A program made the translations under genes and the position numbers. A model generated the notes under the pieces. That model was not told the origin of the DNA. It made no database searches and worked only from the letters and a program-made list of their open reading frames with translations. Positions 8,088-15,084 of a stretch of DNA of 23,344 nt are shown here, one piece after another. The stretch comes from Caryophanales bacterium UBA4365 (lineage in GTDB: Bacteria > Bacillota_I > Bacilli_A > RFN20 > CAG-826), in the NCBI GenBank assembly GCA_002393905.1, contig DGSJ01000023.1:1-23344 (forward strand), given 5' to 3'. Positions within the stretch are counted from its first letter, which is position 1, and each line of letters begins with the position of its first letter.

Positions 8088-9019
8088 TTCACCCTTTCGA
8101 TTGCGCGTAGTTTTGCCGACTTACTTCTTGGATTAGTTTCTCGCTCCTTTTCACTTGGAAGAATAACTCTGTTATTCACTAACTTAAAGTCTGGTTCATC
8201 TTCCTTAGTTGGAAGAGCAAAAACATTCTTTCGTGTTCCTTCAACTTTACTGACGCTTTGGAACATCACTTTTGTAATCCGATCTTCCAAACTATGGAAG
8301 GTGATTACAGCAATTCGACCACCAATGTTAAGAACTTCTAAGGCATCTTTGAGAGCATCTTTGAGAGCTCCTAATTCATCGTTTACTTCGATGCGTAGAG
8401 CTTGGAAAATTTGCTTTGCTGGGTGACCTTTTTTTGCGAGTTCTTTTTGTGGTTTACTAGCCTTAATTATTTCGACTAGTTCCAAGGTGGTTTCAACCGG
8501 TTTTTGCTGGCGTTTTTCGACAATTTTACGAGCAATTTGGTAGGAATATTTATCCTCGCCATATTCTCTAAAAATCCTGGTCAATTCACCAACAGAATAT
8601 GTATTTACCACGTCAAATGCGGTTAATTTTTGACGGGTATCCATTCGCATATCTAAACGCGAATTTTCTCGATAAGAGAATCCTCGATTTCCTTCATCAA
8701 ATTGAGGTGAGGAGACACCTAAATCAAGAAGGATTCCATCAACTTTTTTAACACCTAGATTTTCTAGGTTTTGACGGAAGTTTCGGAAGTCATCACGAAT
8801 GATCATAATCTTCTTAGAAAACTCTTCGAGATTTTTCTTTGATTCTTGAATCGCTTCATCATCCTTATCAAAGGCGTAAAGATGACCTGTTGTTAAGCGT
8901 TTTAGAATCTCTTTGGAATGACCACCACGACCAAGTGTTAAATCAACATAAATTCCGTCTTTTTTAACATTGAGTGCATCAATCGCTTCGTTTAATAAAA
9001 CCGAAACGTGATTACTCAT
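8084..9019 (-). CDS. rsmH: 16S rRNA (cytosine-1402 N4) methyltransferase RsmH
   Basis: SAM-dependent methyltransferase (MraW) that modifies C1402 in the decoding centre of 16S rRNA. The 311 residues contain HVSVLLNEA (4-12), the SAM-binding DLTLGRGGHS (26-35), DGILLDLGVSSPQ, RLDMRMD, the family-specific HPAKQIFQALRIEVNDEL, FHSLEDR, and the C-terminal NPRSKSAKLRAIER. Length matches the family. Its ATG lies inside the last codons of mraZ (8-nt overlap), and its TGA overlaps the start of the next small gene. It belongs to the mraZ-promoter transcript and should be under MraZ control. Linkage of mraZ, rsmH and division genes is the standard dcw order. Confidence 0.98.
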   Translation of the reverse strand: MSNHVSVLLNEAIDALNVKKDGIYVDLTLGRGGHSKEILKRLTTGHLYAFDKDDEAIQESKKNLEEFSKKIMIIRDDFRNFRQNLENLGVKKVDGILLDLGVSSPQFDEGNRGFSYRENSRLDMRMDTRQKLTAFDVVNTYSVGELTRIFREYGEDKYSYQIARKIVEKRQQKPVETTLELVEIIKASKPQKELAKKGHPAKQIFQALRIEVNDELGALKDALKDALEVLNIGGRIAVITFHSLEDRITKVMFQSVSKVEGTRKNVFALPTKEDEPDFKLVNNRVILPSEKERETNPRSKSAKLRAIERVK

Positions 9020-9437
9020 GGTGACTCATTTCCGCATTATTTTCATAATGCTCTTCAGCTTTGGAAGAATATTCTTCCCATTTATCAATTGACCATACTT
9101 CAAAATGGTCAATAACTCCGACTACTTTAACACTTTGGGAGATATGATATTTTTTGGCCAAAGTAGTCGGAATTACTACACGGTTAACCTTATCAATTTC
9201 TAGACAAAAAACTGATGAAAGGGCGAGACGAATGTTTTCTCTTTCTTTAGAAAGGTTGAAATCTTTCGCCTCAAGTTTGGAGACAAGTGCTTTAAATGAT
9301 TCTTCTGGATAGATAGCTAAACATCCATCGAATCCTTTGAGAATGTAGAGTTTGTCAGAAAGACCGCTTAAAAACTTACTTGGAATAACAAGTCGGTTTT
9401 TATTGTCTAATTGGTGGTCATAACTTCCAAAGAACAT
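9012..9437 (-). CDS. mraZ: Transcriptional regulator MraZ
   Basis: DNA-binding SpoVT/AbrB-like regulator of the dcw cluster that controls its own operon. With the ATG at 9437 the protein is 141 residues and starts MFFGSYDHQLDNKNRLVIP, the typical MraZ beginning. The second half repeats the fold (VFCLEIDKVNRVVIP), giving the expected two tandem domains. An in-frame GTG at 9458 would add seven residues, but those codons form the operator repeats and the GGGAG Shine-Dalgarno, so the ATG is preferred. The gene has its own strong promoter and operator immediately upstream and overlaps rsmH by 8 nt. Confidence 0.97.
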   Translation of the reverse strand: MFFGSYDHQLDNKNRLVIPSKFLSGLSDKLYILKGFDGCLAIYPEESFKALVSKLEAKDFNLSKERENIRLALSSVFCLEIDKVNRVVIPTTLAKKYHISQSVKVVGVIDHFEVWSIDKWEEYSSKAEEHYENNAEMSHHE

Positions 9438-9441
9438 ACTT

Positions 9442-9461
9442 CTCCCACTTTCTCCCACTTT
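9442..9461 (-). promoter_or_regulatory. MraZ operator: two tandem AAAGTGGGAG repeats
   Basis: On the minus strand AAAGTGGGAG occurs twice in direct tandem (9452-9461, then 9442-9451), a 10-bp helical period, ending 4 nt before the mraZ ATG. MraZ is known to bind repeated TGGG or AAAGTGG boxes. The second copy contains the GGGAG Shine-Dalgarno, so bound MraZ would lie over the translation start region. Confidence 0.85.
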
Positions 9462-9470
9462 GATAAATCA

Positions 9471-9499
9471 ATTATACAAAAACAGTAATACTCTGTAAA
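9471..9499 (-). promoter_or_regulatory. Promoter of mraZ-rsmH
   Basis: On the minus strand TTTACA (9494-9499), a 17-nt spacer, and perfect TATAAT (9471-9476). The start site should fall near 9464, just before the operator repeats, giving a 5' UTR of about 27 nt. Confidence 0.85.
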
Positions 9500-9504
9500 C
9501 AGAG

Positions 9505-9535
9505 AATAAAAAAATCTCAGAATTAACCGAGATTT
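9505..9535 (-). terminator. Terminator just upstream of the mraZ promoter
   Basis: Minus strand: AAATCTC (9529-9535), 10-nt loop, GAGATTT (9512-9518), then TTTTATT. It would stop transcription arriving from the nuclease lipoprotein gene or from the structured interval. The 5' arm also has alternative partners upstream (see findings). Confidence 0.75.
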
Positions 9536-9665
9536 GATGGAAAAATTTGTAGTAAAAATCTCTATAAGATATTTCCTTTATGGTTATGTTTTTCATCAAA
9601 TTACGTATAAACCAATCGGCAAAAAACGCAAAAGTTAGGTAAAGTTTTACGAATTTTGCCGATTG
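9529..9665 (-). promoter_or_regulatory. Structured non-coding interval with competing hairpins
   Basis: Part of the 271-base gap between mraZ and the nuclease gene; I see no credible protein gene here. Read on the minus strand, a long hairpin at 9613-9665 comes first. It is followed by a long-range stem ATTTGATG (9594-9601) with CATCAAAT (9532-9539), and by a GAGATTT (9556-9562) that can pair with AAATCTC (9529-9535), the 5' arm of the terminator. This is the arrangement of a conditional terminator or small structured RNA. No known riboswitch class is recognisable. A poor -10-like TATAAA at 9698-9703 could start such a transcript; readthrough from the upstream gene is the alternative. Confidence 0.4.
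9613..9665. repeat. 53-nt imperfect inverted repeat
   Basis: Arms of 21 nt around an 11-nt loop. The outer 12 bp CAATCGGCAAAA (9613-9624) and TTTTGCCGATTG (9654-9665) are perfect. After a 2-nt mismatch, an inner 7 bp (ACG-side arm) pairs with one wobble when read as RNA from the minus strand. There is no T run outside either arm, so it is not a simple terminator. Confidence 0.7.
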
Positions 9666-9729
9666 AACGCCAATGTAAAACATTGACTATTTTGACTTTT
9701 ATATTGTACTTTTGATTAAAACTAATAAA

Positions 9730-10779
9730 TTAGTTTAGAGAATATGTGTAAGGGGTGTAATTAGAATTATGTCCCCAAAGTACATTAGCGTACTCTGGAT
9801 GATCCACAAATGGGTTACGACAACCATGAATTGGTGCGCAGCGATCAGAAACTGTTAATTCCCATTCACTCACTGGATCTAATTGACTCCAGTACGATAA
9901 AAGTTTCACCGCATAATCGGTAAATCCGAAATTAGCATCATTCTTTCCTGTGAAACATAAACCAGCATCATCGTCTTGTGTCCAATTATATGAATTGGAG
10001 TAGCGAGCAATGGCATAGAAATAAATTCTGGCAAGATCGCCTTTAACTGAATCATCAGGTTCAAAAACAGGGTGATCAGTAACTAACCAATCTGGATCAG
10101 ATGTTCCTTTTTTGCAGAAACCCTGAGCAGATTGTTTATCGATTGTTTTAACCATTCCAAAGGAAAAGTTGCTTCTCATTCCATTTACCCAACCATCAGT
10201 TGGAATAACGATGTATGGATCAGCTCCTTGGTTACTTGTGGATTTTCCCCACCAAGATTTTGGAATAGAGTGTTCACGGTTATAAGCATCGCCTTCTCCA
10301 GAATAGGAACCAGCTTGATCTTTTCCAGGAGTAAAGTTAGTGATGCAAGAATAATAGTCAAACATTTTTCCATCAGCACGGATGTAAACAGTTTTATATG
10401 TTTCCCATAAATCGTTGTAACTACCGGATTGTCCTTGAGAAGTATAGCTTCTTAAGGCACTTAAAAGACCATCCTTATCATGGTTGTTATATGCTTTGTC
10501 ACATTCTTCATAGCCTTCTGCTGGATGTGGCTCAGGTGGAACATATGAAGTTGATGGAGGAACAGGTTTTGAACCGGATGTTGGAGTAACACTGCTTGTT
10601 GGTCCAGGAACGATTGAAGTTGGAGTTTCACCACTTGTTGGTCCTGGTGTTACGGAAGCGCTTGTTGTAACTTGTCCACTAGAGGAACTAGTTTTTTTCT
10701 TCTTTGGAGTGCTTGGTTTACAAGCGGTTAATAGTAAGGCAATTAAGCTGATAATAAAAAGAGTAGAACTTTTCTTCAT
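9730..10779 (-). CDS. Secreted lipoprotein nuclease, endonuclease I (EndA/Bsn) family
   Basis: Predicted surface-anchored nuclease, probably for scavenging nucleic acids. The 349-residue protein has a lipoprotein signal peptide ending in lipobox LTAC (C20), then KPSTPKKKKTSSSS and a Pro/Thr/Ser-rich linker to about residue 85 with repeated PGPTS and TPTSG. The nuclease domain (about 95-345) has the endonuclease I signatures YNREHSIPKSW (catalytic H170 region), GDLARIYFYA (247-256) and NPFVDHPEYANVLWG (322-336). The ATG lies 7 nt after an extended -10 TGCTATAAT with no Shine-Dalgarno, so the mRNA may be leaderless. No terminator follows directly; the nearest is about 200 nt downstream, before mraZ. 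Substrate choice (DNA or RNA) cannot be told. Confidence 0.92.
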   Translation of the reverse strand: MKKSSTLFIISLIALLLTACKPSTPKKKKTSSSSGQVTTSASVTPGPTSGETPTSIVPGPTSSVTPTSGSKPVPPSTSYVPPEPHPAEGYEECDKAYNNHDKDGLLSALRSYTSQGQSGSYNDLWETYKTVYIRADGKMFDYYSCITNFTPGKDQAGSYSGEGDAYNREHSIPKSWWGKSTSNQGADPYIVIPTDGWVNGMRSNFSFGMVKTIDKQSAQGFCKKGTSDPDWLVTDHPVFEPDDSVKGDLARIYFYAIARYSNSYNWTQDDDAGLCFTGKNDANFGFTDYAVKLLSYWSQLDPVSEWELTVSDRCAPIHGCRNPFVDHPEYANVLWGHNSNYTPYTYSLN

Positions 10780-10786
10780 GTATACT

Positions 10787-10795
10787 ATTATAGCA
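10787..10795 (-). promoter_or_regulatory. Extended -10 promoter of the nuclease lipoprotein gene
   Basis: Minus strand TGCTATAAT followed by seven bases and then the ATG at 10779. I find no good -35 box; the TGn extension would compensate. The start site is predicted at or next to the ATG. Confidence 0.6.
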
Positions 10796-10835
10796 CTCTT
10801 TCTATAAGAAGTTTGATATTAATAAAAAGAGTAAA

Positions 10836-10871
10836 CAAAAACCCCACTTTTTTGAAAATTAGTGGAGTTTT
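10836..10871 (-). terminator. Terminator of the pheS-pheT-yceD operon
   Basis: Minus strand AAAACTCCACT (10861-10871), A/T-rich loop, AGTGGGGTTTT (10838-10848) and a following T-rich end. 11-bp stem with one G/T wobble, starting 9 nt past the yceD-like stop. Confidence 0.85.
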
Positions 10872-10880
10872 GCGGTGATT

Positions 10881-11375
10881 TTAATCTAAATCTAAATCTT
10901 TTAATTTATCAAATCTTGGGTCTGTTCCTTCTTCTTTTTCTTCGTTAAATTCGTCTTCAGAAATAACTCGGAAATTTTTACCTGACTCTGGAAGTTTGGC
11001 TCCGGGAGCTTTTGGAGAAGTTGGAACAGCGGCACTAAGAAGGTTATAAATGTATGGATCTAAATCGATGAGATTACCCTTATAAATTTGGATGTCATCT
11101 CCGCCGTCATCATAACTTGAAAAATGGATTTCATCACTTTCATGAAGTTTCGAGTCAAATGGTTTTAAGGTGTATGAACACTGTAAAACAACATCAGCTT
11201 TAATCTCTAAATCGACATCAATAAAGTCTTGATATCGATGAACTTTCGCCTTAGCAAGAAGTTTTTTAACTTCTAGTAGAGGTGGAAGAAGACGAAACTT
11301 CTCCTCGTTTAAGATAACCTCTTCTTGAAAGAGATTTTCTTTTGTTGAAACTAGTTTAGAAACATCAATTTTCAT
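10881..11375 (-). CDS. YceD/DUF177 family protein
   Basis: Members of DUF177 are small acidic proteins linked to 23S rRNA accumulation in some bacteria and plastids, often encoded next to rpmF (ribosomal protein L32). This 164-residue copy has the family's central beta-rich region (VDLEIKADVVLQCSYTLKPF), the acidic segment LIDLDPYIYNLL, and the typical ending DPRFDKLKDL. The Cys pair usual in the C-terminal half is absent (LPESGKNF instead), leaving only one cysteine near residue 66. It overlaps the pheT stop by 4 nt (ATGA) and is followed by a terminator rather than rpmF. Assignment rests on motif pattern and length; the role in rRNA biogenesis is inferred from the family. Confidence 0.72.
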   Translation of the reverse strand: MKIDVSKLVSTKENLFQEEVILNEEKFRLLPPLLEVKKLLAKAKVHRYQDFIDVDLEIKADVVLQCSYTLKPFDSKLHESDEIHFSSYDDGGDDIQIYKGNLIDLDPYIYNLLSAAVPTSPKAPGAKLPESGKNFRVISEDEFNEEKEEGTDPRFDKLKDLDLD

Positions 11376-13765
11376 TGACGAAGTTTTGCTCCAAATTTAA
11401 CGATGACAGCTTGTTTAATCTTTTCTTCAACAGCGCTTAATTCTTGGTCGTTTAGTGTCTTTTCAAATGACCCAATGGAGACTGAAAGAGCTAAAGAATA
11501 GAAGCCTTCATCAATGTGTTCCCCATGATAAACGTCGAAGACATTAACATCGCGAATTAAAGTCTTATCAACCTTACGGATTTCACTAATTACTTCTTTT
11601 GAAGTAACATTGTTTGCTAAAACGAAGGCAAAGTCTCTAGAAACAGTTGGATAGCGGGAGATTTGTTCCATTGTTACTGGAGATGTTTTAGTCGCAAAAA
11701 CCGCTGCTAAATCCATTTCAAGAGCAATGACTTTATCTTTACCAAAACCGTATTCTTTAGAAACACTTGGATGAAGTTCACCAAAGATAGCGATGACTCT
11801 TCCATCGACTTTCACCACTGCCGATTTTCCTGGATGGAATTCTTTTTCATTTGCACGTTCAAATTGAGCACGTTTTCCATCAATGTGATAAAGTCCAAGA
11901 ACTTGTTCCACAAGTCCTTTCATGTGGTAGAAGTTATATTCTTCGCCACTAACATATTGATGACGGAGATCATTACCACTTAAGGCGATGGCTAAATGAA
12001 TTTGTTTCTTTTGGTTTTGACCATAGATGTCACTTACTTCAAAGATGGCTAAATCATTATTGCCGTGGTTTTTGTTATATAGAAGAGTATTTAAGACACT
12101 TGGTAATAAGTTTGTACGGACATATTCATGTTCGTCGGTGAGTGGGTTCATTACTTTATAAGGTTCAGCCTTATTTAAAATGGCGAATGAACGAACTTCT
12201 TTCTCTCTAATGAGAGAATAAGAAATAATTTCGTCTAATCCAACGCCTCTAAGGTAGGAACGGACAGAGCGTTTATTTTGTAGATCTGGTTCTAATCCAC
12301 CTAAGGAAACTTGGACAAATGGAAGCTTACTTTCAATGTGTTCGAATCCTAAGATACGAATGACTTCTTCAGAGAGGTCGGCTGCTTCACCAATATCAAT
12401 TCTTGACGCTGGAATATGACAGACAATCTTGTCACCTTTTTCTTCCACTTTAATAAATGCGGATTCAAGGGCTTTCTTGATTTCTTCATTATTAAATGAA
12501 GTACCTAAGCGTTTATTGATGAATTCATATGAAGATTCAATGACTTTTTCTTCGTATTTCTTTTCTAAATATGTTGTGACTGGTCCAACTTCTTTGGCAT
12601 CAGCTAAAGAAAGAAGAAGATCAGTTGTTAAATCCATTACGTAGTTATATTGGTTTGGATTAATACCTTTAACGAATCTTTGTGAGGAATCACTAGATAA
12701 GTTCAGGCGAATCGATGTTCTTCTAATCGAAGCATAATCAAAGTTAGCAGCTTCAATAACGATGTTTTTGGTATTTTCATCCACTGCACATTCAAGTGCG
12801 CCCATCACGCCACCTAAGCACATTACTTTTCCATTAGATGTAATGCATACATCTCCATCTTGTAGAGCGTATGATTTTTCATCTAAAGCAACAAATTCTC
12901 CTGGACAGTTGTCCTTGACAACTAATTCTTTCTTAGGAAGCTTATCGAGGTCATACATATGAAGTGGTTGACCAGTTAAAAGCATGATGTAGTTACCAAT
13001 ATCAACAATATTATTGATACTTCTAATTCCAGAGGCCATCAGGATGTCTTTCATCCATTTTGGTGACTCTTTAGTCACAATTCCTTTCACCACACGGCTA
13101 GAGAACTGTGAACAACGTGGAGTTTCACTACTAACTGGGCAAACTTCTTTGGAGTTTTCTTTAACTTCCACAGATGGAAGTGATGCTTTACGGCCAAAGA
13201 GAGTTTCGATTTCTTTGGCGACATTAAGCACGGCATACATGTCGCTACGGTTAGCAAGTAACTTCAGATCTAAGACGGTGTCATCAAGACCTAAAAGATG
13301 TAAAACATCTTCACGTCCTACTTCAGTGCCACTTGGAAGTTCTTCAATACCTTTAGTTTGTTCTTCTTTGAGGTACTTACCATCGACACCAAGTTCAAGT
13401 AGAGAACAACACATTCCTTCTGATTCGTATCCTCTAATTTTTCCTTTATTAATTGTGCCTCCAGGAAGCTTTGCGCCATCTGTAGCAACAATCACTTTCA
13501 AACCTTTTCTCATGTTTGGTGCACCACAAACAATGTGGAGGGCGCCATACTTTGGACCACAGTTTACTGTGGTTAAGTGAAGGTGATCGCTATCAGGCAT
13601 GTTCTCACAAGTGAGAACTTCACCAACAACGAGTTTACTTCCTTGAGCAAGTTTTTCAATGGATTCTACTTCCACGCCAGCAAAGGTAAGTCGATGAGCG
13701 ATTTCTTCTGGAGTTAATCCATCTAAATCAACAAATTTTGAAACAAAATTTAATGAGACTTTCAT
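11372..13765 (-). CDS. pheT: Phenylalanyl-tRNA synthetase beta subunit
   Basis: Beta subunit of the alpha2-beta2 PheRS, which binds tRNA-Phe and edits Tyr-tRNA. The 797 residues match the bacterial length. Domains in order: N-terminal segment MKVSLNFVSKFVDLDGLTPEEIA, EMAP/OB tRNA-binding domain (about 39-150, with VCGAPNMRKG and IRGYESEGM), B3/B4 editing domain (about 205-380), B5 domain (about 395-470), catalytic-like core, and C-terminal ferredoxin-like anticodon-binding domain (about 700-797, ISRYPTVSRDFAFVL). It starts 12 nt after pheS with AGGAGG upstream and overlaps the next gene by 4 nt. Expression should follow the Phe T-box upstream of pheS. Confidence 0.98.
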   Translation of the reverse strand: MKVSLNFVSKFVDLDGLTPEEIAHRLTFAGVEVESIEKLAQGSKLVVGEVLTCENMPDSDHLHLTTVNCGPKYGALHIVCGAPNMRKGLKVIVATDGAKLPGGTINKGKIRGYESEGMCCSLLELGVDGKYLKEEQTKGIEELPSGTEVGREDVLHLLGLDDTVLDLKLLANRSDMYAVLNVAKEIETLFGRKASLPSVEVKENSKEVCPVSSETPRCSQFSSRVVKGIVTKESPKWMKDILMASGIRSINNIVDIGNYIMLLTGQPLHMYDLDKLPKKELVVKDNCPGEFVALDEKSYALQDGDVCITSNGKVMCLGGVMGALECAVDENTKNIVIEAANFDYASIRRTSIRLNLSSDSSQRFVKGINPNQYNYVMDLTTDLLLSLADAKEVGPVTTYLEKKYEEKVIESSYEFINKRLGTSFNNEEIKKALESAFIKVEEKGDKIVCHIPASRIDIGEAADLSEEVIRILGFEHIESKLPFVQVSLGGLEPDLQNKRSVRSYLRGVGLDEIISYSLIREKEVRSFAILNKAEPYKVMNPLTDEHEYVRTNLLPSVLNTLLYNKNHGNNDLAIFEVSDIYGQNQKKQIHLAIALSGNDLRHQYVSGEEYNFYHMKGLVEQVLGLYHIDGKRAQFERANEKEFHPGKSAVVKVDGRVIAIFGELHPSVSKEYGFGKDKVIALEMDLAAVFATKTSPVTMEQISRYPTVSRDFAFVLANNVTSKEVISEIRKVDKTLIRDVNVFDVYHGEHIDEGFYSLALSVSIGSFEKTLNDQELSAVEEKIKQAVIVKFGAKLRQ

Positions 13766-13777
13766 TGTTCTTACCTC

Positions 13778-14815
13778 CTAACGACGTTTGAATTGTTCGA
13801 TAAATCGAACATCACTTTGATAGAACTTACGGATGTCGTCGATTTTGTATCGAAGCATTGCGACACGTTCAATACCAATACCAAAGGCAAATCCAGAGAC
13901 TTTTTCTGGATCATAGCCACTCATTCGTAAGACATTTGGGTGAACCATACCAGCACCTAAGATTTCAATAAATCCGGTACCTTTACAGGTGGAACAACCT
14001 TTTCCACCACAGTTCATACAGGAAATATCTACTTCCACACTTGGTTCAGTGAATGGGAAGTATGATCCACGGAATCTGACTTCACGTTTTTCGCCAAACA
14101 TCTTCTTTACAAAGAGTTCTAATGTAGCTTTTAAATTAGCTAAGCTAATTCCTGGGCCAACAACTAATCCTTCGACTTGTCCGAATTGATGGGAGTGTGT
14201 CACATCATCGTCATCACGACGGAAGCATTTTCCAGGGCAAATCATCATTAATGGTTTGCCATTTTTTTCATCCATCGCATGAGCTTGTTCTGGGGAGGTG
14301 TGTGTTCTTAATAATGTTCTTGGATCAATATAGAAACTATCCTGCATTTCTCTAGCTGGATGAGATTCAGGAATATTCATGCGTTGGAAGTTATATTCAT
14401 CACTTTCGACGTCTGGTCCTTCTTTCACTTCATAACCCATCGAGACAAAGATATCCATGATTTCATCTTGGACAAGATAGAATGGGTTAATTCCACCAAC
14501 TTCGTAGTTAATGCTTGGAAGAGAGATATCAATCTTTTCTTTCTCGAGTTTTCTTTCTAAGATTTTCTGATTAATTTCATCAGCTTTCTTTTGGAAAGCT
14601 TCTTGAATAGCATTTCGCGCGTTATTCACGCTTTGACCGAACTTTGCTTTCTCTTCTCCAGCAAGTTCTTTAATGTGGCTCATTAAGCCATTTAACTCAC
14701 TTTTCTTCGAAAGAAACTTTTCTTGGAACGACTTTAAAGATGATTCATCAGAAATCTTGTTTGATTCTTCAAGAATCTTCTTTTTTAGTTCTTCCACTTG
14801 ATCAAATAAGTTCAT
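13778..14815 (-). CDS. pheS: Phenylalanyl-tRNA synthetase alpha subunit
   Basis: Catalytic subunit of PheRS, class II. The N-terminal coiled coil (about 1-95) is followed by GPDVESDEYNFQRMNIPESHPAREMQDSF region motifs, RTHTSPEQ, motif 2 FRRDDDDVTHSHQF, and motif 3 GFAFGIGIERVAML (308-321). The insertion CMNCGGKGCSTCKGTG (267-282) is the Cys-rich form usual in Gram-positive PheS. The helix entering the active site reads GGINPFY where GxxHPL is usual. A GTG at 14818 precedes this ATG by one codon; AGGAGG is 9 nt from the ATG and 6 nt from the GTG, so the start is uncertain by one residue (345 or 346). First gene of pheS-pheT-yceD, behind a T-box leader. Confidence 0.97.
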   Translation of the reverse strand: MNLFDQVEELKKKILEESNKISDESSLKSFQEKFLSKKSELNGLMSHIKELAGEEKAKFGQSVNNARNAIQEAFQKKADEINQKILERKLEKEKIDISLPSINYEVGGINPFYLVQDEIMDIFVSMGYEVKEGPDVESDEYNFQRMNIPESHPAREMQDSFYIDPRTLLRTHTSPEQAHAMDEKNGKPLMMICPGKCFRRDDDDVTHSHQFGQVEGLVVGPGISLANLKATLELFVKKMFGEKREVRFRGSYFPFTEPSVEVDISCMNCGGKGCSTCKGTGFIEILGAGMVHPNVLRMSGYDPEKVSGFAFGIGIERVAMLRYKIDDIRKFYQSDVRFIEQFKRR

Positions 14816-14833
14816 CACATTTGACCTCCTTTA

Positions 14834-14878
14834 AAAAAAATAAAATGGTCCACTAGGAACGAGTTTCCCCGTGGTGCC
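14834..14878 (-). terminator. Intrinsic terminator of the pheS T-box
   Basis: Minus strand GGCACCACGGGGAA pairs with TTCCTAGTGGACC (14847-14878, small internal mismatches), followed by ATTTTATTTTTTTT. It shares bases with the T-box antiterminator. Confidence 0.85.
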
Positions 14879-15045
14879 ATCCTTCTTCAATACTTTGTAT
14901 TGCTCTATATCCGTAACGTGGATTACGCTAGTCATTACAACTAGATGCTCCGAGGTGAATTCACTGCCCTAGATAACTTGTGGGTTCCACTATTCCACAT
15001 TCCCTATTTATCTAAGCTGATTCAGTTACTACTTCTCTTCAACGC
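14847..15045 (-). promoter_or_regulatory. T-box leader (tRNA-Phe sensing) of pheS
   Basis: Minus strand. Stem I contains TAGATAA/TTATCTA and the distal arm GTGG/CCAC. The specifier is TTC (complement of 14957-14959), a phenylalanine codon followed by ACC. A hairpin CGTAA/TTACG follows. The T-box segment AAGGATGGCACCACGG (14869-14884) has bulge sequence UGGCACC, while the ileS leader in the same window has UGGUACC. The class is clear; the fourth bulge base is discussed in findings. Confidence 0.9.
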
Positions 15046-15051
15046 GTATAC

Positions 15052-15081
15052 ATTATAACGCGTTTGACGCGTGAATAACAA
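15052..15081 (-). promoter_or_regulatory. Promoter of the pheS operon
   Basis: Minus strand TTGTTA (15076-15081), 18-nt spacer, perfect TATAAT (15052-15057). ACGCGT palindromes lie in the spacer (15058-15063 and 15067-15072) and at the expected start site (15042-15047). Confidence 0.65.
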
Positions 15082-15084
15082 GCG

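Noticed and set aside
9613..9665. 53-nt inverted repeat as a miniature transposable element
   Set aside because: No target-site duplication is visible at the flanks and no second copy was seen in the window.
9468..9683. 71-residue ORF on the minus strand upstream of mraZ
   Set aside because: No Shine-Dalgarno, composition typical of AT-rich noise, and it runs through the 53-nt hairpin, the terminator and the mraZ promoter.
13014..13580. 188-residue plus-strand ORF opposite pheT
   Set aside because: Antisense shadow of a fully conserved pheT reading frame; Ser/Pro/Leu-rich composition and no ribosome site.
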